A stretch of 8,199 nucleotides of DNA from Methylotenera_A sp031399315 (GCA_031399315.1 JANNOS010000081.1:1-8199), one strand, 5' to 3'; numbered from the stretch's first letter, positions 1-6,819 are shown. The notes: generated by a model from the sequence alone, not told the origin. Made by a program: numbers and translations.

Positions 1-755
1 AATTTTTCGATACGTTTTTGTTTGACGCCGTTAATATATTCTGTTGTTGTTGCCTCAACTACTTTTCCGCCCCAGTTGCCAGTGGCTTTAATACCAAACA
101 GATTGTTGCTAGGTGTACCATCAGCAGCCTTAATTTCGCGTTTACCCCAACCACTTTCTAAGGCGGCTTGGCCAAGCATTAGGTTGGCAGGCACACCAGT
201 ATCACGGCTGGCGGCTTCTGCGTGATGTGATAAACGTTGTTTGAATTCATTCGAATCGCCATGCAGTGCTTTATCGTTGAATAATTTGTTTATGGTTGAG
301 TTTTTATCTACAGGTGTCGTTGTTTGATTAAGCACTTTATCTGGCGTTTTATTTGAGTCGCGTGAAAGTGTGTTTTGAATCACCGTAGCCGCATTGCCCA
401 AGCCTTCATCCACATTACTCACCGCTTGTTCCATGGCATTCGCAGCGGCTAGACCAGTCTTGCTAAGCTGTTTGGCGAGTATATCTGCTAGCCCTAAGCC
501 TTTAGCGGCAAAGTTGCTACTTAGTTGTTGATCGAGCATGGAGGTAAAAGTGCGACTTTGCTCATTATCAAACGGGTTATCTTGCGGCGTCGCCTCACGC
601 ATGCTTTTAAGCATCATATTCATAAAAATAGCTTCAAACTGCTTGGCAACGGCTTTAATAGCCTCGGGTGAATTTTCCTTTGCTGCGAGCTTAAGCTTGT
701 TTAAGCTATTCGCATCAAAAGCAACATTACTGTTTAAATCTGCTCCACTAATCAT
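1..755 (-). CDS. flgJ: FlgJ, rod cap / peptidoglycan hydrolase (3' end truncated by window)
   Basis: FlgJ caps the growing rod in the periplasm and digests peptidoglycan so the rod can pass. The visible 251 codons show both classic domains. Residues about 30-95 are the rod-binding domain (KQFEAIFMNMMLKSMRE, then SRTFTSMLDQQLS and GLGLADILAKQL). Residues about 165-251 begin the GH73 glucosaminidase domain (VPANLMLGQAALESGWGK, then NNLFGIKA). The Glu in ALESGWGK, residue 200, sits where the catalytic acid of this family lies. A polar linker (about 105-160) joins the two. Family members are usually about 310-330 residues, so some 60-80 residues lie beyond the window. The ATG at 755 is the first in-frame start after the flgI stop, 18 bases away and in the same reading frame as flgI. 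No Shine-Dalgarno sequence is visible, so translation may depend on coupling with flgI. Confidence 0.96.
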   Translation of the reverse strand, partial: MISGADLNSNVAFDANSLNKLKLAAKENSPEAIKAVAKQFEAIFMNMMLKSMREATPQDNPFDNEQSRTFTSMLDQQLSSNFAAKGLGLADILAKQLSKTGLAAANAMEQAVSNVDEGLGNAATVIQNTLSRDSNKTPDKVLNQTTTPVDKNSTINKLFNDKALHGDSNEFKQRLSHHAEAASRDTGVPANLMLGQAALESGWGKREIKAADGTPSNNLFGIKATGNWGGKVVEATTTEYINGVKQKRIEK

Positions 756-773
756 ATTAGAACCGATGTCATG

Positions 774-1916
774 TTAAATAATCTCAAGCTCGGCGCGCAA
801 TGAGCCTGCAGCTTTCATGGCTTGCAGAATCGCCAGTAAATCTTGTGGTGTTGCACCAATCGCATTGAGCGCTTTGACTACGTCAGAAAGGTTTGCGCCA
901 TTATTGAGTTTCAACACTTTTCCAGGCTCTTTGTTAATATCGATTCTAGAAACAGAGGTTGAAATGGTTTGACCATTTGAGAATGGGCCTGGCTGGCTGA
1001 TGACTGGTGCGGTGTCTATCACTACAGATAGATTGCCGTGCGATACTGCGCAACTTTCTAAAGTAACGGCTTTATTCATTACTACAGAGCCAGTACGTGC
1101 ATTTAAGATGATTTTTGCATAACCTGCAGCAGGTGAAATATTGATAGACTCTAAAGCCGCAAGAAATGACACGCGACTTCCACCAGCAGGTGGTTGCACA
1201 CGAATGACACGGCCATCTTGTGCAAAAGCAGTGTTCTTACCAAATTTTTGATTAATCGCGTCTACTACTAAAGCCGCGGTAGAGAAATCTGATTCTTTTA
1301 GCTCAAGATTAAGCGCATCTGTTTGGCTAATGGGGCTAGGTAGCGCACGCTCAACCGTTGCGCCATCTGAAATGCGGCCTACGCTCAAATGGTTTATTTG
1401 TGTTTGGCTACCATTAGCAGAGGCGCCCACGCCACCCACGACCAAATTACCTTGTGCGATTGCATAAATTTGACCATCAGCACCTTTTAGTGGGGTCATT
1501 AATAAAGTGCCGCCACGCAAACTTTTGGCATTTCCCATAGATGAAACGGTAATGTCTAAGGTTTGACCAGGCTGGGCAAAGGCGGGCAGACTACTGGTAA
1601 TCATGACCGAGGCTACGTTTTTAAGTTGAAGGTTAGTGCCTGGCGGTAAACTCACACCCATTTGTTGCATCATGCTAATAATACTTTGTACGGTAAAAGG
1701 GGTTTGCGTGGTTTGGTCGCCTGTGCCATCTAAACCCACCACCAAGCCATAACCAATAAGCTGGTTGTTTCTAACACCTTGAATAGAGCTTAAGTCTTTA
1801 AGTCTTTCTGCATGCGCAGTGGGGAGTAAGAATACGCCTAAGAAGAGTAGAAAAAATGCTATTTCAAGATGTTTTTTAATGAGCATCTTAGCTATTTTTT
1901 TAAAGGTGTGATTCAT
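774..1916 (-). CDS. flgI: FlgI, flagellar P-ring protein
   Basis: FlgI is secreted by Sec to the periplasm and polymerises, with help from FlgA, into the P-ring around the distal rod in the peptidoglycan layer. A signal peptide is clear: basic start, hydrophobic stretch IAFFLLFLGVFLL, and an AHA cleavage site before ERLKDLSSIQG. The mature part has the family hallmarks GVRNNQLIGYGLVVGLDGTG, TPFTVQSI and GGTLLMTPLKGADG, and the C-terminus LRAELEII. Length (380 residues from this ATG) is normal. The start is uncertain. ATG 1916 is chosen; a TTG at 1925 would add three residues, and ATG 1886 would give a more compact signal peptide. None has a good Shine-Dalgarno sequence. The only cysteine is in TLESCAVSHGN; the C-terminal cysteine of enterobacterial FlgI is a serine here (AAGSLRAE). 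The gene lies 12 bases after flgH. Confidence 0.96.
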   Translation of the reverse strand: MNHTFKKIAKMLIKKHLEIAFFLLFLGVFLLPTAHAERLKDLSSIQGVRNNQLIGYGLVVGLDGTGDQTTQTPFTVQSIISMMQQMGVSLPPGTNLQLKNVASVMITSSLPAFAQPGQTLDITVSSMGNAKSLRGGTLLMTPLKGADGQIYAIAQGNLVVGGVGASANGSQTQINHLSVGRISDGATVERALPSPISQTDALNLELKESDFSTAALVVDAINQKFGKNTAFAQDGRVIRVQPPAGGSRVSFLAALESINISPAAGYAKIILNARTGSVVMNKAVTLESCAVSHGNLSVVIDTAPVISQPGPFSNGQTISTSVSRIDINKEPGKVLKLNNGANLSDVVKALNAIGATPQDLLAILQAMKAAGSLRAELEII

Positions 1917-1928
1917 ATTTAGCAATTT

Positions 1929-2600
1929 TTAAAGTGCACTCATGCTTAAGAAAAAGCGTGCAAACATAGAAAGAATTTCAGCGGCATCAATTTTGGTGTT
2001 AGTTCTATACTCAACACGGGCATCTGCCACTTTGTTAGAGGTGACTACATTACCAGCAGTAATGGTGTCAGGATTTACAACACCAGAAAAACGCACAAAC
2101 TCTGTACCTTTATCAAATGAGACTTGCTTTTCTCCACTGACCACCAAATTACCATTAGACAACACTTCGATGACTGTAGCGGTGACAGAGCCATTAAAGG
2201 CATTGCTAGAATTTGCTGCAGCTTTGTCAGCATAAGAAAGTGAGGAGCTTGCTTTTAAAGTGGCTTTAGGTACTGCAACGCCGAATAAGCTGCTAACGGA
2301 GGAGTCTACTTCCCCATCTTTACTGCCAGAACTACCGCCAGCCTTTGTGGCAGAAGTGTTTTCTGCGATATTTATAGTGAGAATGTCACCCACAAAACGC
2401 GGACGCCTATCTTCAAACATCGGGCGATAAGCCGCGCTATTAAAGATAGCACCATTTTTAGCTGCAGTAGCCTGAGCTGCTTGTGGTTTGGCAGTCATAG
2501 GCTGTTTAACAATAGAATCAGGCGAAATTGCACAGCCACTTAAGAGCAGCATGATATTAACAACAATGGTGCTAACAATATAAGCTTTAGTGATAAACAT
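1929..2600 (-). CDS. flgH: FlgH, flagellar L-ring lipoprotein
   Basis: FlgH is an outer-membrane lipoprotein that forms the L-ring bushing around the rod. The N-terminus is a lipoprotein signal peptide with lipobox LLSGC, giving an acylated Cys at residue 23. Family motifs follow: FEDRRPRFVGDILTINIAENTSA (about 62-84), SNGNLVVSGEKQ (148-159), VRFSGVVNPDTI (169-180), VADARVEYRT (191-200) and the C-terminal FARFFLSMSAL. The 223-residue length is normal. Residues 80-135 are rich in Ser, Ala and Gly, as is common in the variable part of the family. The ATG at 2600 has only a poor ribosome site upstream. The gap to flgG is 42 bases, with no terminator seen in it. Confidence 0.97.
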   Translation of the reverse strand: MFITKAYIVSTIVVNIMLLLSGCAISPDSIVKQPMTAKPQAAQATAAKNGAIFNSAAYRPMFEDRRPRFVGDILTINIAENTSATKAGGSSGSKDGEVDSSVSSLFGVAVPKATLKASSSLSYADKAAANSSNAFNGSVTATVIEVLSNGNLVVSGEKQVSFDKGTEFVRFSGVVNPDTITAGNVVTSNKVADARVEYRTNTKIDAAEILSMFARFFLSMSAL

Positions 2601-2642
2601 GGTTATTTCGTCATTTCTAAAAATAATTAAAATTAACGCAGA

Positions 2643-3425
2643 TTACATTTGTGTCAGTTTTTGCAGCATTTGGTCTGATGTCGTAATGGCCTTACTATTT
2701 ATTTCATAAGCACGTTGTGTTTGAATCATATTGACCAATTCTTCTACTACATTGACGTTGGATGTCTCTACATAGCCTTGCGATAAAATACCTGCGCCAT
2801 TAGCGCCTGGTGCATTGGTGCCAGCATTACCAGAGGCTCCAGTTTCTACATATAAATTTTCACCTTTGGCTTGTAAGCCAGCTGGATTAATAAAGGTAGC
2901 CAATTGAATTGAACCTACCTGTGTTGCGGCAGCACTTCCTGCTGTTGTGACAGAAACGGTGCCGTCACGGGCGATGGTTAATGCCTGTGCGGTTGCGGGG
3001 ATAGTAATCGCAGGTTGAACGGGAAAGCCACTAGCCGTGACTAACTGACCTTGACTGTCTACTTGAAAAGAACCGTCCCGTGTATAAGCAGTGGTGCCAT
3101 CAGGCAGTAATACTTGAAAGAAACCAGCACCTTGAATTGCAACGTCTTTATCGTTGCTGGTTTGTTGTAAGTTGCCTTGGGTAAAAATACGCTCTGTGGC
3201 GACAGGTCGCACGCCTGTACCAAGCTGTAAACCAGAAGGCAATTGCGTTTGTTGCGAAGATTGCGCGCCAGGTTGGCGAATGTTTTGATACAGTAAATCT
3301 TCGAATACAGCGCGTGAACGCTTGAAGCCGCTAGTGCTCACGTTAGCCAAGTTATTGGCAATCACGTCCATTTGCGTTTGTTGGGCATCTAGGCCAGTTT
3401 TCGAAATCCATAGTGAGCGTATCAT
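2643..3425 (-). CDS. flgG: FlgG, distal rod protein
   Basis: FlgG builds the distal rod that crosses the periplasm and is exported by the flagellar type III system, so it has no cleaved signal. Length is 260 residues, exactly typical. The N-terminal rod motif MDVIANNLANVSTSGFKRSRAVFEDL (19-44) and C-terminal coiled region SNVNVVEELVNMIQTQRAYEINSKAI (222-247) form the shared axial core. Residues about 46-64 (YQNIRQPGAQSSQQTQLPSG) are the FlgG-specific segment known to make the rod straight and rigid compared with the hook, which separates this gene from flgE and flgF. A Gly/Ala/Asn-rich loop lies at 196-213. The ATG at 3425 follows an AAAGGAAAC ribosome site, which lies in the arm of a short palindrome (3433-3445). 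Confidence 0.98.
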   Translation of the reverse strand: MIRSLWISKTGLDAQQTQMDVIANNLANVSTSGFKRSRAVFEDLLYQNIRQPGAQSSQQTQLPSGLQLGTGVRPVATERIFTQGNLQQTSNDKDVAIQGAGFFQVLLPDGTTAYTRDGSFQVDSQGQLVTASGFPVQPAITIPATAQALTIARDGTVSVTTAGSAAATQVGSIQLATFINPAGLQAKGENLYVETGASGNAGTNAPGANGAGILSQGYVETSNVNVVEELVNMIQTQRAYEINSKAITTSDQMLQKLTQM

Positions 3426-3449
3426 TTTGTTTCCTTTAAAAAAGGCAAT

Positions 3450-3479
3450 TGTTAAACCTATTGTTAAATCAATGTTAAA
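3450..3479. repeat. three TGTTAAA direct repeats in the flgF-flgG spacer
   Basis: The 64-bp spacer between flgF and flgG holds the 7-mer TGTTAAA three times, at 3450-3456, 3462-3468 and 3473-3479, spaced 12 and 11 bases apart, about one helical turn. The spacer is one of the longest in the operon after the flgC-flgD one. Its role is unknown. It could be a protein-binding array or simply A+T-rich drift; no promoter is recognised beside it. Confidence 0.5.
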
Positions 3480-3489
3480 CGAATTGTGC

Positions 3490-4227
3490 TTAACCCATAC
3501 TAAGGAGCTGACTGGCTTTATTAGCGTTATTCTCAGCGCTTTGAATTAATTTCATTTGTGTCTCAAATTGTCTTGCTAGGCTAATCATCGTGACCATGGC
3601 GTCTACAACGTTAACGTTGCTGCTCTCCAACGCACCGCTGACAACATTCACTTCAGTATCCACTTCTGCACTACCACTTTTGGTGACAAATACACCTTCG
3701 CTAGCCCTTACCAAATCAGCTTCTGGCGGGTTGACGAGCTTTAAGCGACCAATGGCATTCGATGGGCCAGGCAGTGTGCCGTTTGCCACCGAAGACACCG
3801 TACCGTCTTTAGCAATAGAAATAGCCACATCTGGCGGAATACTAATCGGACCACCATCACCCATGACAGTGAGCCCTGTCGCCGTTTCTAGAATACCGTT
3901 TTCACTTACTTTAAGTGAGCCATTGCGCGTATAGCCTTCTGAGCCGTCGGCGCGCTGAACCACCAACCAGCCTTTGCCTTGTATCGCGACATCTAAATCA
4001 CGATTGGTCGCTTGGATGGCACCAGGATTAAAATCAGCACCTACAGTAGCATCCACAACAAATGCGCGCGTTGGCAAGCCTTCGCTAATGACAGGTACGG
4101 CGCGAAATGAATCTACTTGCGCTTTAAAGCCAGTGGATGTGGCATTTGCAAGATTATGCGCAGTCGTCGCTTGCTGCTCTAGTATATGTTTCGCGCCTGT
4201 CATGGCGGTATATATCATGCGATCCAT
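3490..4227 (-). CDS. flgF: FlgF, proximal rod protein
   Basis: FlgF is one of the proximal rod proteins that link the MS-ring-anchored rod base to FlgG, and is exported through the flagellar type III apparatus. At 245 residues it has usual FlgF length. The start MDRMIYTAMTGAKHILEQQATTAHNLANATSTGFK is characteristic of FlgF rather than FlgG. A middle section DLDVAIQGKGWLVVQRADGSEGYTRNGSL (77-105) and a C-terminal axial helix ESSNVNVVDAMVTMISLARQFETQMKLI (201-228) complete the family pattern. LARQFE where FlgG has TQRAYE is also a FlgF sign. The ATG at 4227 follows a strong AAGGAGT ribosome site at good spacing. flgE lies 31 bases upstream. Confidence 0.97.
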   Translation of the reverse strand: MDRMIYTAMTGAKHILEQQATTAHNLANATSTGFKAQVDSFRAVPVISEGLPTRAFVVDATVGADFNPGAIQATNRDLDVAIQGKGWLVVQRADGSEGYTRNGSLKVSENGILETATGLTVMGDGGPISIPPDVAISIAKDGTVSSVANGTLPGPSNAIGRLKLVNPPEADLVRASEGVFVTKSGSAEVDTEVNVVSGALESSNVNVVDAMVTMISLARQFETQMKLIQSAENNANKASQLLSMG

Positions 4228-4258
4228 TGTGCGACTCCTTAATGACTATTTACTCGGT

Positions 4259-5488
4259 TTAACGCAAGTTGACTAAGGTTTGCAGAACTTGGTCCTGCGT
4301 TTTAATGGTTTGCGCATTTGCTTGGTATACACGTTGCGCTGTAATCATATTGACGAGTTCAGCGGTTAAATCAACGTTAGAATCTTCTACAGAGGACGAC
4401 TGCAAAACGCCTAATGAAGCCGTGTTTGGAGTGCCCACAAGTGGTGGGCCAGATACTGAGCTCTCTGCCCAAGCATTACCACCTAAAGATTGCAAGCCAT
4501 TTGGGTTGACAAAATTGACTAAGGCCACTTGCCCTAATACTTTAGACTGTCCGTTGGTGTAGCGCCCAGTAACAATGCCATCTGATCCTGTGTTAAAGCC
4601 AGCTAAACGCCCTGAAGTAAAACCATTTTGAGCTAGGCTATTGACACTGAAGTTTGAGCCAAACTGTGTGCTGCCAGAGAAATCTATTGTCATCGGTACA
4701 GGTGTTGTTGCTCCAGTGGTGACCGCAAAAGAGACTGGTGCTGCGTTAGCTGGCGTCACTGTTGGCGTGACCCCAGTGCCTGTAAATGTGAGCGTTGCGG
4801 TAGAAGCGGGCAGCACGGTTGTTGATACGCCATCTGCTGCCGTAAATACATCCCATACCCCAGGCGCAGTTTTTACAAAAAAGCTTTGCAAGGTGTGAGC
4901 GTTACCCAAGCTATCAAACACCGTCACAGCAGTAGAGTTATGGTAGGTCGTTGGGTCGGCGGGATCAAAACCAGCAGCGGTAAGTGTTGTTTTGCGAGAA
5001 TCTAAGTTAATTAAACCCACCGCTTCTGTGGTGGCCGAAGGTTGTAAGTCAGAAGTGTCGATACGTAGTTCGGCAGGTGCGCCTGTTGAAAGCGCGCCAG
5101 TTGGGCCCGCCGTATAGCCTGTCAGGCGTTTACTACTTGCATCCACAATGTAGCCAGATTTATCCATTTGAAACTGGCCATTACGAGAGTAAGTAATCGA
5201 ACCACTATTGCTCATACGAAAGAAGCCACCGCCATTAATTGCGATATCTAATGAGTTGCTGGTGGCAGTAATATTGCCTTGTGTATATTGCTGGGCAACA
5301 TTCGACACTTTGGTACCAATACCAATTTGTGAAGCGCCGCCGCCGCTTAAGGAATTTGCAAATACATCGGCAAATTCTGCGCGCGATTGTTTAAAGCCCA
5401 CGGTATTTGCGTTAGATACGTTGTTACCAATCACTTCTAATTGTTTTGATGCAGCATTTAAGCCGCTTAAGCCTTGTTGAAAACTCAT
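4259..5488 (-). CDS. flgE: FlgE, flagellar hook protein
   Basis: FlgE subunits polymerise under the FlgD cap into the curved hook that joins rod and filament as a universal joint. The 409-residue length is typical. The N-terminal axial motif (about 10-45) includes LEVIGNNVSNANTVGFKQSR, followed by QGNITATSNSLDIAINGGGFF (70-90) and ITYSRNGQF. A Thr/Val/Ala-rich outer domain occupies about 150-290 and carries FDSLGNAHTLQSFFVK. The C-terminal axial helix is SNVDLTAELVNMITAQRVYQANAQTIKTQDQVLQTLVNLR, the classic hook ending. Export is by the flagellar type III system; there is no signal peptide. The ATG at 5488 follows a TAGGAGA ribosome site lying in the loop of a small A/U inverted repeat (5490-5504). 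Confidence 0.98.
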   Translation of the reverse strand: MSFQQGLSGLNAASKQLEVIGNNVSNANTVGFKQSRAEFADVFANSLSGGGASQIGIGTKVSNVAQQYTQGNITATSNSLDIAINGGGFFRMSNSGSITYSRNGQFQMDKSGYIVDASSKRLTGYTAGPTGALSTGAPAELRIDTSDLQPSATTEAVGLINLDSRKTTLTAAGFDPADPTTYHNSTAVTVFDSLGNAHTLQSFFVKTAPGVWDVFTAADGVSTTVLPASTATLTFTGTGVTPTVTPANAAPVSFAVTTGATTPVPMTIDFSGSTQFGSNFSVNSLAQNGFTSGRLAGFNTGSDGIVTGRYTNGQSKVLGQVALVNFVNPNGLQSLGGNAWAESSVSGPPLVGTPNTASLGVLQSSSVEDSNVDLTAELVNMITAQRVYQANAQTIKTQDQVLQTLVNLR

Positions 5489-5532
5489 GATTTTCTCCTA
5501 AAATGTTGAATTAAGAATATTAAAAAATTTGA

Positions 5533-6210
5533 TTAAAAGATCTCTTTGACGTCGCTCGTGCTAACCGATGCCAAGTTGCTCAAATTAAGTTTGATGCCGC
5601 TAACCCCATTTGAAATACTCATCACTTTGGCGTAACTTAAACTTTCAGCCGCAGCGCTTTGGCCAGCAACAGTGGCTGCTATATCAAATTTATAGCTGCC
5701 AGTTGGCGCAATTGATCCATCATCTGCGTAACCATCCCAGTTAAGCGGCAATGTGCCTGCAGTTTGAGCACCCAGAGAGAGAGTTCTAATCGTGCTGCCA
5801 GCGGTATCTTTAATCGTTACGGTGAGCTTGTCTGCACCAATAGGTAAATCCACACCAAAGTAGCTACCTGTGCCATCTGTACTGACCTCATTGCCAGTCA
5901 CTAATACGTTGTGACCAATCATGCTTGAAGCTTGATAAGATTGACTAGATTGCACGCTACCAATCAGTGATTCCATGGTGGTATTGAGTTTATCTATACC
6001 TGTTACCGTAGAGAGCTGTGCCATTTGACTGGTCACTTGTGCGTTATCCATTGGGTTGAGTGGATCTTGGTTTTTCATCTGTGTCACAAGTAGTTTTAAA
6101 AACCTATCTTGTGTCGCATCAACATTCGTTTTTGTGCTGTTTTTAGTGCCGTTTATGCTATCAAGCAAGGCTTGTGTTGGTGTGTTTGAGGTGCTTTGTA
6201 CGGTAGTCAT
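5533..6210 (-). CDS. flgD: FlgD, hook-capping / hook assembly protein
   Basis: FlgD forms the temporary cap at the tip of the growing hook and lets FlgE polymerise; it is later replaced by FlgK. The N-terminal capping domain is plain: DRFLKLLVTQMKNQDPLNPMDNAQ (35-58), then QMAQLSTVTGIDKLN (62-76). The C-terminal part carries the FlgD Ig-like fold signature LPLNWDGYADDGS and PTGSYKFDI (155-177). Length (225 residues) is normal. The first 30 residues are Thr/Ser/Asn-rich and probably disordered, as expected for a type III export region. The ATG at 6210 follows an AAAAGGAAG ribosome site and overlaps by ATGA the end of a stop-free frame running through the upstream repeat array. The 177-bp gap to flgC is unusual for this operon and is filled by the repeats. 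Confidence 0.97.
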   Translation of the reverse strand: MTTVQSTSNTPTQALLDSINGTKNSTKTNVDATQDRFLKLLVTQMKNQDPLNPMDNAQVTSQMAQLSTVTGIDKLNTTMESLIGSVQSSQSYQASSMIGHNVLVTGNEVSTDGTGSYFGVDLPIGADKLTVTIKDTAGSTIRTLSLGAQTAGTLPLNWDGYADDGSIAPTGSYKFDIAATVAGQSAAAESLSYAKVMSISNGVSGIKLNLSNLASVSTSDVKEIF

Positions 6211-6260
6211 ATGTGCTTCCTTTTAAGGGTTAACTGCTTCAATGCGTTATTTAGAAGTAG

Positions 6261-6410
6261 GACACTACTACTGTTGTGCCATATAAATAGAGCAACTTTA
6301 TCGTTGCGTTTTTTAGGGTTGACAATATGATTGTCGCGCCATATATGTAGGACAACATCACTGTTGTGCTTTTTAAAAAGGACAACATTACTGTTGTCCA
6401 ATGGTCAAGG
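6261..6410. repeat. tandem array of five 30-bp palindromic repeats between flgC and flgD
   Basis: Five units start at 6261, 6291, 6321, 6351 and 6381 with an exact 30-bp period. Four of the five begin with GAC or the related AGC at the same phase, and each holds an inverted repeat, best seen as GACAACA-loop-TGTTGT. A sixth, badly decayed unit may occupy 6231-6260. Similarity is highest at the flgC end and fades toward flgD. The last unit (6381-6410) includes the final codons and stop of flgC, so the array may have grown by tandem duplication of the flgC 3' end. The flanks between palindromes alternate: a GCCATATA type in units 6261 and 6321, and a TTTTT-A-rich type in units 6291 and 6351. This suggests a 60-bp higher-order unit. 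I know of no named repeat family that matches it. Confidence 0.88.
6375..6399 (-). terminator. terminator-like hairpin spanning the flgC stop codon
   Basis: In the minus-strand transcript, GGACAACA (from 6399 down to 6392) pairs perfectly over 8 bp with TGTTGTCC (6387-6380). The loop is GUAA, a GNRA-type tetraloop, and five U residues (6379-6375) follow directly. This has the shape of an intrinsic terminator, though half of the stem pairs are A-U, so it may be leaky. The flgC stop codon TAA lies inside the loop, so a terminating ribosome would cover the hairpin. Since flgD onward are essential for motility, I infer partial attenuation or an mRNA processing or 3'-end protecting role rather than full termination. 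Confidence 0.45.
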
Positions 6411-6795
6411 TTTTGAGTAGCATGGTTTTGGCCGCATTCATGGTTTCCACATTGTTTTGATAGGCGCGCGAGGCTGAAATCATATTCACCATCTCTTCTG
6501 TCACATTTACGTTAGGCATAGTGACGTAACCTTTTTCATCGGCAAGTGGATGTTTAGGGTCGTATATCACTTTAGGCGGTGATTTATCTTCAACGATGCT
6601 TTTTACTTTAACGCCGCTCGCATCGGGGGAATTAGTCGGCATTGCACTAAATACTACTTGCTTTGCTTTATAAGGCTTGCCATTTGCGCTAGTTGCGCTG
6701 TCAGCATTAGCAAGGTTGCTGGCAACTGTATTTAGGCGCTGTGATTGCGCGCTCATGGCGGAACCTGAAATGTTAAATACATTAAATAGAGACAT
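6388..6795 (-). CDS. flgC: FlgC, proximal rod protein
   Basis: FlgC is a proximal rod subunit exported by the flagellar type III system. The N-terminal axial motif SAMSAQSQRLNTVASNLANADSAT (12-35), the following KPYKAKQVVF, the middle PPKVIYDPKHPLADEKGYVTMPNVNV, and the C-terminal helix EEMVNMISASRAYQNNVETMNAAKTMLLKTL are all diagnostic. Length is 135 residues, as usual, and the ending TLTIGQQ matches the normal family end, so the protein is not extended into the downstream repeats. The ATG at 6795 follows a TAGGAGT ribosome site placed in the loop of a small A/U inverted repeat (6797-6813). The gene lies 24 bases after flgB. Its stop codon is embedded in the first palindrome of the repeat array. 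Confidence 0.98.
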   Translation of the reverse strand: MSLFNVFNISGSAMSAQSQRLNTVASNLANADSATSANGKPYKAKQVVFSAMPTNSPDASGVKVKSIVEDKSPPKVIYDPKHPLADEKGYVTMPNVNVTEEMVNMISASRAYQNNVETMNAAKTMLLKTLTIGQQ

Positions 6796-6819
6796 TTTTT
6801 ACTCCTAATAAAACAGCAT

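Noticed and set aside
3590..3934. Plus-strand 114-codon open frame opposite flgF
   Set aside because: It is the antisense shadow of a well-identified gene, as are the other plus-strand frames opposite flgE, flgG, flgH and flgJ.
6261..6410. CRISPR array
   Set aside because: The period is only 30 bp with no separate spacers, and the units themselves diverge along the array and hold palindromes. There are no cas genes here.
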